Of a stretch of DNA of 64,000 nt, positions 12,506-22,520 are shown in pieces (the stretch's first letter is position 1; every line of letters starts with the position of its first letter). The position numbers were made by a program, and so were the translations under genes. Under the pieces are notes generated by a model that had not been told where the DNA came from, did no database searches, and saw nothing but the letters and a program-made list of their open reading frames with translations. Location of the stretch: the NCBI GenBank assembly GCA_020740775.1, contig JAHEWK010000014.1, positions 1,550,001 to 1,614,000 on the forward strand. The letters run 5' to 3'. The DNA comes from Ilyonectria destructans. Lineage: Eukaryota > Ascomycota > Sordariomycetes > Hypocreales > Nectriaceae.

Positions 12506-13585
12506 ACAAACTCGATCAACGAGGGAAAAGCCGACAACGGACGAAATTGCGCGACCGAATCATAACACACGCCCCTCGCGCCGGGACGATCTGACCATCC
12601 GGGTGTAGCTGCACCCGCATCGCGGGATAGACTCAGGGTTGTATGCAGCGCCGTTACGCACCGGCAGCCGTGCGTCAGATGAGGCTTAGCGAAGGGGTAA
12701 CCAGGGGTAGAAGCAATTGTCGATAGGTAGCTACGAGGCGCACGGCGATGCCGGGCCAAGAAAGGAGCTGAAAACGGGGAGCTTCAACGAAGCACGAGGC
12801 TAGTAGCGCAGCGCACGAGACCATCTTGTTTGCGCACGCGCAGCTGCGGGCAGGTTGGTGGGGGAGCAACGCAACAGGACAGTGTGGAGTAATTAGCACC
12901 GTGTACTCTCCGTGCAGGAAAAGCCCTGCGTACCTGGGTACTGAAGCCTTGCCAAAGACAAACGGGCAGAGCGAGCCAGCACTTTGCTCAAATATCATTG
13001 TCGGCCGGACCTACAGCTGGCAGTAAACAAACGAGAATCAATCAAGGTGCCTCATTCGGCAATTGACAATAGAGAGAGAAGCAATAGAGCGACCTAAACC
13101 CCATTTCAAACGGCGGCAAACAGGCCATTACAGCTGGCGCGTGTCCGTGTTCCCTATTCTTCTTGCTGGTTCTAGAAACGCAGACGGGTGTCAATGACTG
13201 GCCTGTGCAGGGGTTGCTAGGCGGGTTTTGGAGCTCTGGGCCTTGGGGTTAGCACCCAGGGGCCTCTGAAAACCCCATTGAACCAGGCGGCGTTTGTACC
13301 ACCATCGCCTCCTCCAACACCTGGCCCTCTTACTCCTCTCACTTCTCCTCTCCTCTTTCGCCTCCGTACTTAAACTCTTCCCACCATCTTCCACCTTTTG
13401 CCTCCTCACACACTTCAACCGCTTCCATTCCAATCCCCGATCTGTGGAACTCTCCGTCCCACCCACCTCCCACATTCGCCACCGCACCACCCGTCTCGAC
13501 CCCGGGTGCTTCAGTCCTCGCGCAACGAGCACACAGGCTCTGATTCGATCGTCCCTCCCGGTTTTACCTCCAAACAACACACAAA
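12506..13585. other. Intergenic with pyrimidine-rich leader
   Basis: The first 700 bases hold nothing I can identify. From about 13300 to the start codon at 13586 the plus strand is C/T-rich, the usual signature of a fungal core promoter and 5' leader for a well-expressed gene. Confidence 0.55.
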
Positions 13586-15108
13586 ATGGCTGCGCCTGTT
13601 GTCCAGCCCGCTTCCAAGTCTTCGAAGAAGAAGGCCCCCTTGGCCATCGAACGAACCGAGTCCCCCGCACCCAGCTTTACCTCAGCCTCCGCCGACAAGG
13701 CTGGTGACGATTCCGAGAGCCCCTACATCAAAGAGCTCCACAAGTAGGCCTCCCAGCGCTGTAATCATATTCTCTTGCGAGTCATACGTGCTGACGGTGG
13801 TGCTGGAAAGGAACATTCGCAATGTCAACAAGAAGATTGTAAGTCCCCGGTCGTCCTGCTGCCCAATGCCTAACCGTCGCACTAATACCGCCACCAGACA
13901 AACGCCTCCAAGACCGATTCCCTCCTGAGCCAGCACGCTGGCAAGTCTCTCGAGGAGCTCGTCGCTTCCAAGATTATCAACACCGACCAGAAGGCCCAGA
14001 TTCTCAAGAAGCCTGCCCTGCAGGCGCAGCTTGCCCAGTACGAAGAACAGCTTGTGCAGTACAAGCAGGTGGACGAACAGTACCGTGCACGTGCCGCTGT
14101 CGAGAAGGCCGAGTGGGAAAAGAGCCTGGAGAAGGTCAAGGCCGATGCTGCCAGCGAGGCTTCGGTTGCCTCCCAGAAGGCCCTGAAGGACAACCTTCTG
14201 GTTCTGTCGCAATTTTTGCGCCTTGCTGCCTACCGTCGCGAGGAGGCCAAGGACCCCGAGTCTGATGAGAGCCAGGCTATTGAGGGTGTTCTACTCGCCA
14301 TCTACTCTGGAGATGACAATGCCGTTCAGTCTATGCTGAAGTTGGTTGATGGGTCCGACGACCAGATCGTCAGCGTTCCCGGAGAGCAGCTAGAGACAAC
14401 CTGTGCGCTTACCCAACACCCGCCAGCTTGAGAGTATTGCTAATAGTTTTCAGACTCCAAGGTCAGGTCCCTCGCCCAGGAGTACAAGACTCCTTTCTAC
14501 CCCGAAGAAGGCCAGACTGAGGCCGTCTCCGACCCGACCATTGCAAACGCTGCAGCTACCGAGATCGAGGCTGGAGACACTGCACTTACCAACGGCCCCA
14601 CTGCCCAGGTCGCCTCCAACGGTCTCGCCAACGCCAACGTCGCTGACGATGCCGCCAACGCTGTCGCCGAGAGCCACTGGGATACTGGCAACAACACCGC
14701 CGAGCTGTCCATGTCCCAGGAGTGGGTCGATGTCAAGGCTGAGGCCGAGACTGCTGCTCCCGCTACCAACACTCAATCGTGGGCTGATGACCACCCCGAG
14801 CAGGTTCCTGAGGTAAGTCAACCACGTTTCTCTCACCCCGATTATCAGGTGCTAATAAGTTGCTTCAGCCTGCTGCTGCTCCTGCTGATGCCAATGATGG
14901 TTTCCACCAGGTCCAGCGAAACAAGCCCCGCAACGAGCGTGAGGGTGGCAGCCACCGCGGACGAGGCCGAGGTGAATGGCGAGGCCGCGGCGGCTTCCGC
15001 GGTGAGGGTCGTGGTGGCCGAGGTCGTGGCAACCGTGGTGACCGTGGTGACCGCGGTGACCGCGGTGCCGGGGGTCCTCCTCGCGCTCGCCGCAACGAGG
15101 AGTCGTAA
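13586..15108 (+). CDS. YAG7-like / caprin-like coiled-coil protein with RGG tail
   Basis: A probable cytoplasmic RNA-associated protein. Exons are 13586-13743, 13811-13838, 13898-14402, 14454-14812 and 14869-15108, giving 429 residues. The first intron ends in AAG; exon 2 is only 28 nt. The N-terminus is short and disordered. About residues 50-230 are helical and coiled-coil (ELHKNIRNVNKKI, then QYEEQLVQYKQVDEQYRARA). The next part is Ala/Asn-rich and acidic. The tail is an Arg/Gly box (GRGRGEWRGRGGFRGEGRGG followed by three RGD units), typical of RNA binding and arginine methylation. The domain order resembles metazoan caprin and the fungal family annotated as YAG7-like. That family name is from memory and would need a profile search. 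Confidence 0.8.
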
Positions 15109-15839
15109 GGCTCTTGTCGGCATCCCGTGGGTAGACTCGCAGCCTACGATTCTCCTCGCATCTCCCGGTGACGAATGTATACCATGAAATGGCGGCGTTT
15201 ACAGGCCACAGATCCGCTCAGCAGAAACTGAGGGAGGGTTGACCTGGGGCTTTGCATTTGGGCTTGCTGAATTTTGGGATCGGATTCATGTCCGGCGAAG
15301 GGGTCGGTGGGAGTTCTTAATACCTTTGTAACAATGGCGGTCCTATGTGAGGGGCATCAAATGAGGCATCAAGGTATACAGAAAAGAAATGTGAAATAAT
15401 ACCCACCAGAGGCAGATTAATTCTGTCCTCATGGTGATGCCAAAACTTGGTCTCAAGAAGTATTCAACCTGTGCCTGACTCGCGTGATCAGATGTCAAGC
15501 ATGACATTCCACTTGAAAGATTAGAAGTCACTATCAGAACGAAGGCAATTGAGCGTATGTTGATGACTTATTCAGGTTTTGAGTATCTTTAATTCGTCGG
15601 CGACACACTGCGGCACGCGAGTCTGTCGGGAGCTTTCAGAGCTGCTGGTACAATCAGGCTGCAGGGATCTCCAAATTGTGGAGAGCTGGGAAGCACCTCT
15701 TATTGGTCACTATCAAGGGCCGCTCCGAACTAAGTACCTTGCCTGCAGCCTTGTCTTCGTCACCTTCGCCCCAAGCTTTCTCAAATTCATCCTCTGGCAT
15801 CATCACCGTCTTTCGCAGAATATCATTCTGCGCGCCGAA
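15109..15839. other. Intergenic / Hub1 leader
   Basis: 3' flank of the RGG gene followed by the promoter of the Hub1 gene. The Hub1 frame stays open upstream to an ATG at 15579, but those residues look like translated leader, and the region just before 15840 is C/T-rich. No other gene is supported. Confidence 0.5.
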
Positions 15840-16577
15840 ATGGCAGACCGTGACGATCCGCCGTCGGGCCCGCGCGGCCAGGACGAGGGCGATCGACGGG
15901 ACGACAAAGCCCCCAGCCGCGACCGCGACCGCGATCGTGATTCTTACCGACGAGACAGGTCTGATCGAGGTGGTCGTGGTGGTTACGGCCAGGACAACAG
16001 AGACAGAGATTTCGGTCGCGATAACAACCGAGACCGCGATTCGGACAGGCGCCGCGACCGCGACTTCGACAGACCCAGAGACAGGGACCAGGATCGTCCC
16101 AGGAGGCCTCGAGGCCGAGGCGGCTTCAAGTGGAAGGATGAGCGCCGTGGCAATGACGGTCGCCGGGGCAATGACGACCGACGTGGCAATGATGACCGCC
16201 GTCGCGATGACCGACCCTACCGCCGCCGTTCACAGTCTCCTCGTCGCCGCGACCGAGACCGCGATGACGCTGAGTCCAGCAAGCCCAAGAAAGAATCCAA
16301 GCCCGCCGCTGCACCAGCTGCCCCCGTTGGCGGCGGTGAGGAGATGATCATCGTTAACATCAACGACCGACTGGGTACCAAAGCTTCGATTCCCTGCTAC
16401 GCGTCGGATCGTATCAAGGAGTTCAAGATCCTGGTGGCTGCGCGCATCGGTCGTGAGCCGCACGAGATTCTGCTGAAGCGGCAGGGCGAGCGCCCGTTCA
16501 AGGACCAGCTTAGTCTGGAGGACTATGGCGTCAGCAATGGTGTGCAGCTTGACCTTGAGGTGGATACTGGTGATTAA
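15840..16577 (+). CDS. HUB1: Hub1/UBL5 ubiquitin-like protein with Arg/Asp-rich N-terminal extension
   Basis: Hub1 (UBL5) binds spliceosomal proteins through HIND elements and tunes weak splice-site use; it lacks the C-terminal Gly-Gly needed for conjugation. The single-exon product has 245 residues. Residues 1-165 are low-complexity: RDRDRD runs, RGG and RRGND repeats, and an RRRSQSPRRR element like an SR-protein domain. The ubiquitin fold begins at Met169 (MIIVNINDRLGTKASIPC). It keeps the Asp at ubiquitin-fold position 22, which contacts HIND in yeast Hub1, and the KDQLSLEDYGV segment, and ends LDLEVDTGD without Gly-Gly. Classical Hub1 is only about 73 residues. I chose ATG 15840 (MADRDDPP) because it opens the low-complexity domain, while the residues before it look like leader. 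Confidence 0.85.
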   Translation: MADRDDPPSGPRGQDEGDRRDDKAPSRDRDRDRDSYRRDRSDRGGRGGYGQDNRDRDFGRDNNRDRDSDRRRDRDFDRPRDRDQDRPRRPRGRGGFKWKDERRGNDGRRGNDDRRGNDDRRRDDRPYRRRSQSPRRRDRDRDDAESSKPKKESKPAAAPAAPVGGGEEMIIVNINDRLGTKASIPCYASDRIKEFKILVAARIGREPHEILLKRQGERPFKDQLSLEDYGVSNGVQLDLEVDTGD

Positions 16578-16862
16578 GAGACGAATGAGAGATGGGAAGG
16601 AGATGTGGGTTGGGCCGGATGGATCATGGACACGACCGACAGGACCGCCGAGAGGATTGCTGGTATGAAGCTCCCCAGGATGTATGCCCAGGTATGTCTG
16701 GCATGCTGATGACTTGCTTAGGCGCATCTCTATGAGAACAAAAAACACTATCGTGGACGTTAAAATATTGAAGTCGGACCCAATTATTTTACTGTTACTG
16801 CTATGATGTGTACTACTCAGTTACAACTTCGAACATCTACCCGGAATCATGTCTGCCTTCAA

Positions 16863-18447
16863 TCACTTAGTGCAATGGACCCCAGCCTCCCCTAGGCCTT
16901 TCGTCAGCCGCTCCATTGCATCCTCCTCCAGCTGAATATATACCTCGAAGGGCGTGCTGGAACCCGAACTTCGCGGCAGGATCGCACACCGTCCAGGAGC
17001 ATCAGAGCCAGGCAGTTCGCGCACAAATTGCGGCTGCCCCAGCTCTATATTTTTCCCAGCAATGACGGCCGACCCAAAATCTGCCCGACGACCGGGTGCG
17101 ACCAACCAATCGACTATGACGCCGTTCTCATCTGCGGTGTCAACGTCATACTCTAGACTACCCGGGTACTTGCAGATCGCCGACATGTACCCCAGGCGGT
17201 TGCATACAGCTTCGGAATGGAAGGATCGGGCCTGGTTGTGGAGAGCACGGGTTGCGCGATGGAGAATCTTGCCAGGCGCCGTACCCTTGTCCTTGAGCAT
17301 AGCTGATGTCTTCAGCTTTGCACAGTTGTAGAGTGTGGCGTTGCGAAGATACTTTTCCCCATCCGGGATGCCAAGTTGGCTTCTGACATTCATGGAGAAG
17401 GCAAGTTGGCATCTTTTCGTGTCCACGGTATCTTTTCGGATACGAGCACGAACAATCGATGCCCATAACCACGCCACCAAAGTTTCTCCCAATTGGTAGG
17501 TCGCTTCGGGACGCCCTGCAGTATCAGTGGGAATATGCTTCTGCAGCATCTGGTGCTGGTGCTCCAAGACTTCCATCGGAAATATGAAGACTCTTCCCGT
17601 GACTGAGGACGACTTGGATTGCGACGACAATGTGATTCCAGCAGGCCTGACCGGTCTCTTCAATGATCGAGGCGTTGGTGGGAAAAGTTCTGGACAGGAA
17701 ACCCTTGTCCAGTCGATGGTCATCCCGCTAAGGGCGGTCATATCAATATGTCTGATACGGTCTTGAATTTGGTAAACTAGATTGTGTTAGCGACTGCCTC
17801 GGGTTCGTTTGATGTACTTTGTTACCTGATTTGTCCATCTTCTTGACCTGCTTCTGCGGGGCTCTAACCTGCTTGGCGAACTCTTCGAAGATGATGCCAT
17901 GAGCATAGCTATCGATGACGCTGTTAGCAAAACAAACGCAGAGCATCAGTCCTCCTCTGGTAAAGTTGACAGTGATTTGATAAACGGGTCGGCCCTCCCG
18001 ATCCTCGAGACTAGGTTCATGGGGAACATGGCAGAGCTTGTGATCCTTGAGCATGCTTGGTGGAACGCCCCTAACCACGAGATCATGGTAACTTGGAGCT
18101 CCCTTTGCGCCCCATCCTTTTACTCCCTTGAACCTCAGAACGCCATCAGTAGAGAACCAACGGTGCTCGTCGAATGGCATGGGTTTCTCATCCTGCGTCC
18201 AGAACAACTCGACCTCACCGGCGGGCTCCTTGGGCTCACGAAGGCGGATCTTGCAGGCCAGGAACAGCCATTTGTCGATGATCTGGGCAGTTGCGTAACG
18301 AAACCTTTGGGCAAGAGCTTCAGTGTCCTCGTCGCTGAGGGCCTCGGGAAGGGAGAAGCAGTACAGCAACCGGTTGTAATAGCGGCTGCTTGTTTGGTCG
18401 AGAATGGAGAGTTCGGATCCGGCATTGTAAGTCACAATTTTGGCCAT
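16863..18447 (-). CDS. BAHD-type acyltransferase-like protein, catalytic motif degenerate
   Basis: A member of the transferase family that includes trichothecene 3-O-acetyltransferase; active members acylate alcohols or amines with acyl-CoA. Exons on the minus strand are 18447-17826 and 17776-16863 with a 49-nt intron (GTAACA...TAG), giving 511 residues. A start ten codons upstream (18477) is possible. Active enzymes carry HxxxD, usually in a context like HHSVFDG. Here the same place reads FANSVIDS (residues 173-180): Asp is kept but both His positions are Ala and Asn. The structural DFGWG motif reads DFGSA (about residue 425). No frameshift or stop interrupts the gene, so this is either a non-catalytic paralogue or an enzyme with altered chemistry. 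No other biosynthetic genes lie next to it. Confidence 0.85.
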
Positions 18448-19424
18448 GGCTGATGTTTGATTTGTGTTGTATTGCATTTCACTACATAGGCGTAGTAAAA
18501 CTCTTCTACATATAGAGACCGGTTGGGCATCTCGTCGTGATTAAACAATCACATCAATTGTGATTCTGTGATGCGAACGTGTAAATGTCATCGTGTTCCT
18601 GTGAATCTTTGTATAGTCCCGTTGTTCAACAACCAAGAAATCGCTTGAAGGACAATGCTTTTCGTCGTGCCCGGGGTGCTGGCAATAAATGAAACAGTAG
18701 AAAGCCGGGCTTGAATGGGCTTGAACCATTGTTCGAAACGGACAAACATTGGGCTAATTCGGGCCATCAGCAGCAACTCAGCCCGCTGACTGAGCATCCA
18801 CTAGAAACATGCATACGGCCAATCGTTTTGTGGAAACTAGATGGCAATGTATCCAACGACTCGGCCAGGTCGTTTCTATGACCAGATATCATGAACATTG
18901 TCGACTATTCCGAAGAACGGGCATAGGTGAATCCTCCAGACACCAACTATTGGCCAAAGGTGCAGGGGTACAGCTAATGCCAAGGCAAGGCCGAAACCAG
19001 ACGCCCCGCCATATGTGTTATCGCACCAATGAGAAAGCTCTCTGGTGCTTATCGTGCCCCTCAGCCTTGCAGAAGAAGGAACGTCACAGCGTCACAGCCG
19101 CTTTGTACCAGTTGTCCTCTTTGCTGAGTGGCTGGAGACACCGACAAGCTTAACAGCTTCGTGGCTTCTTGCAGCGGACACATGCCCATTGGAGAAATTG
19201 AGGCCACCTCAACCTCTCTCTTTTCTTGTTCCCGTCCTTTTCTGGCGTCACTCCCCAGACCTTGGGACGTTTCTCCTCGATTCTTTGTTTCTATATTCCG
19301 CAGACGGCTTCCGTCTTTGTTCAGTTCCGGCCGTCACTACTCAAGGCGGCGGTGTGTTCCTTCCCCGAAACAGTACCATTCCGAGCCGGTGTGCGCTGAA
19401 GCGAGCGCACCCCCACCATCCACC
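18448..19424. other. Intergenic: divergent promoters of acyltransferase and LHS1
   Basis: No gene is recognised. An exact tandem 8-mer, GTCACAGC twice, lies at 19083-19098. From about 19200 the plus strand becomes C/T-rich and forms the likely LHS1 leader. An in-frame upstream extension of the LHS1 frame to 19128 is treated as untranslated. Confidence 0.5.
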
Positions 19425-22400
19425 ATGGCCAACTTTCGAGTGTCGCCATTGATGACGCTCCTCGGAGCCGTCTTCTTCTTTTCGACCAATGTTTTCGCAG
19501 TCGCTGCCGTATTGGGCATCGACCTGGGTACTGAGTACATCAAGGCCGCCCTCGTCAAGCCGGGAATCCCTCTCGACATTGTCCTGACCAAGGATTCGCG
19601 TCGAAAAGAGACCTCCGCCGTCGTCTTCAAGCCCTCTCGTAATGGCCCCCAGGCTGGCGAGTTCCCCGAGCGAGCCTATGGTGCCGATGCCATGGCTCTC
19701 CGGGCCCGATTCCCCGGCGACGTCTACCCCAATCTGAAGACCATCCTCGGCCTCTCCGTCGACGACGCCGTGGTGCAAGAGTACGCCTCCCGAAACCCCG
19801 CCCTGCAATTGCAGGCCCACGAGACCCGCAACACCGCTGCATTCAAGAGCAAGGCGTTTACCGCTGAGGAGGAGGCATGGATGGTCGAGGAGCTTCTCGC
19901 CATGGAGCTTCAGAGCATCCAGAAGGCCGCCGAGGCCGCGGCCGGCGACGGCTCCTCTGTCCGGTCCATTGTGGTCACCATTCCTCCTTTCTATACCATT
20001 GATGAGAAGCGTGCCATCCAGACCGCCGCCGATCTTGCCGGCCTCAGGGTCCTTAGCCTTATCAGCGACGGTCTTTCCGTCGGCCTGAACTACGCCACGA
20101 GCCGACAGTTCCCCAGCATTAGCGAGGGGGCCAAGCCCGAGTACCACATGGTCTTTGACATGGGTGCTGGCTCTACCAAGGCTACCGTCATGAAGTTCCA
20201 GAGCCAAACCGTCAAGGACATCGGCAAGTTCAACAAGACCGTCCAGGAGGTCCAGGTCTTGGGTGCTGGCTGGGATCGCACTCTTGGCGGAGACGCCTTG
20301 AACCACCTCATTCTCGACGACATGGTCGCGCAGTTCCTCGAGTCCAAGGGCGCCCAGAAGATTTCTGCTACCGCCGAGGGCGTCAAGGCCCATGGCCGTG
20401 CCATCGCCAAGCTGTCCAACCAAGTCGAGAAGGTTCGCCACGTCCTGAGCGCCAACCAGAACACCGGAGCCAGCTTCGAGGGTCTGTATGAGGATGTCGA
20501 CTTCAAGTACAAGATCAGCCGTGCCACCTTCGAGGAGATGGCTACGGTGCACGCCGAGAGGATCGCCGCTGTTGTCAATGACGCCCTCAAGATGTCTGGT
20601 CTCGACATTGGTGATCTCGACTCTGTTATCCTTCACGGTGGTGCCACGCGAACTCCGTTTGTGCAGAAGGTTCTCGATACGATTGTTGGCTCCGCTGATA
20701 AGATCCGATCCAACGTCAACTCTGACGAAGCCGCCGTTTTCGGTGCAGGCTTCCGCGCTGCCGAGCTCAGCCCCAGCTTCCGAGTCAAGGAGATCCGAAT
20801 TTCCGAGGGCTCTTCCTTCTCTACCGGCCTGAAGCGAGTTGAAACTGACGGCAGCGTTGATCGCCAGCGCTTGTGGAGTGCCATTTCGCCCCAGGGCGCC
20901 TCCAGGGTCATCACCTTTGACGACAAGGAGGACTTTGCTGCCATCATCTACCAGCAGATTGGTTCGGAGGAGAAGAATGTCAAGGCCCTTGCTACCAAGA
21001 ACCTAACTGCGACCGTGGCCTCCATCAAGGAGAAGTACCCTACATGTGTGGAATCAGACATCAAGTTTAAGATCGCAATGGAGCTCAGCCCCGAGAACGG
21101 CGAGTTCCGGGTTGCCAAGGCCATTGTCGAGTGCATGGCCGAGCCTACTGAGAAGGGTTTTGTTGATGGCGTCAAGAACCTCTTTGGCTTCGGAAAGAAG
21201 GATAAGGAGGACCAGAAGCCTCTTGGTGATGGCGAGACTGAGGGCTCTGAGGAGGTCATGAAGGATGATGCCGCCAAGAGCTCTTCTGCTTCTGACGAAT
21301 CCACCGAGTCTTCTACTGCCTCTGAGGCCGCGCCTGCGGCTTCCGAAGGCGCCGAGGACGCAAAGGCCGATGCCAAGAAGAAGGAGGTGGTCTCTATCCC
21401 CGTTGAGGTGACGCTCGAGAACCTCGGCACTCCTGATCTGACCAAGGCTGAGCTTATCAAGGCCAAGGATCGCCTCAAGGCTTTTGCCGCCTCAGACAAG
21501 GCGCGCCTCCAGAGGGAGGAGGCCCTGAACAAACTTGAGGGCTACACATACAAGGTCAGAGACCTTCTTGAAGGCGAGTCCTTCATTGGGGCGTCAACCG
21601 AGAAGGAGCGAACCAAGCTCGCCGCCCTGTCCAGCGAAATCAGCGAGTGGCTCTACGAAGACGGAGCCGATGCTACCAAGGACCAGCTCAAGGCCAAGCT
21701 CAAGGTGCTCCAGGACATTGCCAACCCCATTCAGAAGAGGATCGTAGAGACTGAGAAACGACCTGACCTCTTGTCCAACTTAAAGACTGTTCTTTCCAAG
21801 ACGGATGAGTTCATTGTCAAGATCAAGTCCCAGATTGAAGAGCATGAGGCATGGCACAAGTCCGCCTCGGAATCTCCCGCTTCCTCGGAGTCTACCTCTT
21901 CTAGCACCACCGAAGCATCAGCCGAGACACCAGCTGGTGATTTTGACGGGCTCGAGGATGAGGACGCAGCGGCGACGGCCCGCAAGATGGAGGATGTTAT
22001 CAGGGAGAAGGGACCCATTCCCCCTCTGTACACTCTTGAGGATCTGACGGAGGTTACGGAGCTCTACGAGTCTACTACGAGGTGGCTAAAGAGATTGGAG
22101 CCCAAGCAGGCTGCCCTGAAGGTTACCGATGACCCCGTCCTCCTGATCAAGGATATTGAGGCCAAGACAGTGAAGCTGGAACAGGCAGGCATCCAGGTGG
22201 CGATGAAGGCCGCTAAGAAGGTGGAGGCTGAGGCCAAGAAGGCCAAGAAGGCTGCTGCCGCGAAGGAGAAGAAAAACAAGAAGAAGAGCAAGGTGCCCGG
22301 CGCGGATGAGAAGGTCGAGTTCAACGCCGAGGACTTTATGAAGCAGTTCGGAGGCAAGGACGGCGAGGGCCCCACGGAGCAGGAGCTCGAGGAGATTATC

Positions 22401-22520
22401 AAGAGGCTGCAGGAGAACCAGAAGAAGACGGACGAGAAGGCGGAGGAGAAGGTGGAGGAGAAGACGGAGGAGAAGACGGAGGAGGGCGGCGAGAAGCAGC
22501 CTCCCCATGATGAGCTGTAG
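19425..22520 (+). CDS. LHS1: ER lumenal Hsp70-like chaperone Lhs1 / GRP170
   Basis: A large Hsp70 relative of the ER lumen that acts as nucleotide-exchange factor for BiP/Kar2 and as a holdase; it supports protein import and the unfolded-protein response. One exon, 1031 residues, close to other filamentous fungal Lhs1 proteins. Residues 1-28 form a signal peptide (hydrophobic TLLGAVFFFSTNVFA). The ATPase domain shows GIDLGTEYIK (31-40), the second phosphate loop VFDMGAGSTKATV and the adenosine loop ILHGGATRTPF. A long acidic, Ser/Glu-rich linker follows the beta-sandwich region, then a helical lid and a Lys/Glu repeat tail (EEKVEEKTEEKTEE). The protein ends HDEL, the ER retrieval signal. The start at 19425 opens the signal peptide directly. 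Confidence 0.97.
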   Translation: MANFRVSPLMTLLGAVFFFSTNVFAVAAVLGIDLGTEYIKAALVKPGIPLDIVLTKDSRRKETSAVVFKPSRNGPQAGEFPERAYGADAMALRARFPGDVYPNLKTILGLSVDDAVVQEYASRNPALQLQAHETRNTAAFKSKAFTAEEEAWMVEELLAMELQSIQKAAEAAAGDGSSVRSIVVTIPPFYTIDEKRAIQTAADLAGLRVLSLISDGLSVGLNYATSRQFPSISEGAKPEYHMVFDMGAGSTKATVMKFQSQTVKDIGKFNKTVQEVQVLGAGWDRTLGGDALNHLILDDMVAQFLESKGAQKISATAEGVKAHGRAIAKLSNQVEKVRHVLSANQNTGASFEGLYEDVDFKYKISRATFEEMATVHAERIAAVVNDALKMSGLDIGDLDSVILHGGATRTPFVQKVLDTIVGSADKIRSNVNSDEAAVFGAGFRAAELSPSFRVKEIRISEGSSFSTGLKRVETDGSVDRQRLWSAISPQGASRVITFDDKEDFAAIIYQQIGSEEKNVKALATKNLTATVASIKEKYPTCVESDIKFKIAMELSPENGEFRVAKAIVECMAEPTEKGFVDGVKNLFGFGKKDKEDQKPLGDGETEGSEEVMKDDAAKSSSASDESTESSTASEAAPAASEGAEDAKADAKKKEVVSIPVEVTLENLGTPDLTKAELIKAKDRLKAFAASDKARLQREEALNKLEGYTYKVRDLLEGESFIGASTEKERTKLAALSSEISEWLYEDGADATKDQLKAKLKVLQDIANPIQKRIVETEKRPDLLSNLKTVLSKTDEFIVKIKSQIEEHEAWHKSASESPASSESTSSSTTEASAETPAGDFDGLEDEDAAATARKMEDVIREKGPIPPLYTLEDLTEVTELYESTTRWLKRLEPKQAALKVTDDPVLLIKDIEAKTVKLEQAGIQVAMKAAKKVEAEAKKAKKAAAAKEKKNKKKSKVPGADEKVEFNAEDFMKQFGGKDGEGPTEQELEEIIKRLQENQKKTDEKAEEKVEEKTEEKTEEGGEKQPPHDEL

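Noticed and set aside
15579..15839. Upstream in-frame start for the Hub1 gene
   Set aside because: The translation before 15840 looks like untranslated leader, and MADRDDPP opens the low-complexity domain cleanly.
15900..16250. Repeat tract read as a DNA satellite
   Set aside because: The periodicity is explained by Arg/Asp and RRGND codons inside the Hub1 reading frame.
8469..18447. Secondary-metabolite cluster formed by the transporter and the acyltransferase
   Set aside because: The two genes are separated by four conserved housekeeping-type genes, and no backbone synthase, P450 or pathway regulator is near.
19128..19424. Upstream in-frame start for LHS1
   Set aside because: It would bury the signal peptide about 100 residues inside the protein. 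The start at 19425 gives a proper ER signal peptide.
19341..20636. 431-codon minus-strand open frame
   Set aside because: Antisense to the LHS1 ATPase domain; a codon-bias shadow with no recognisable protein features.
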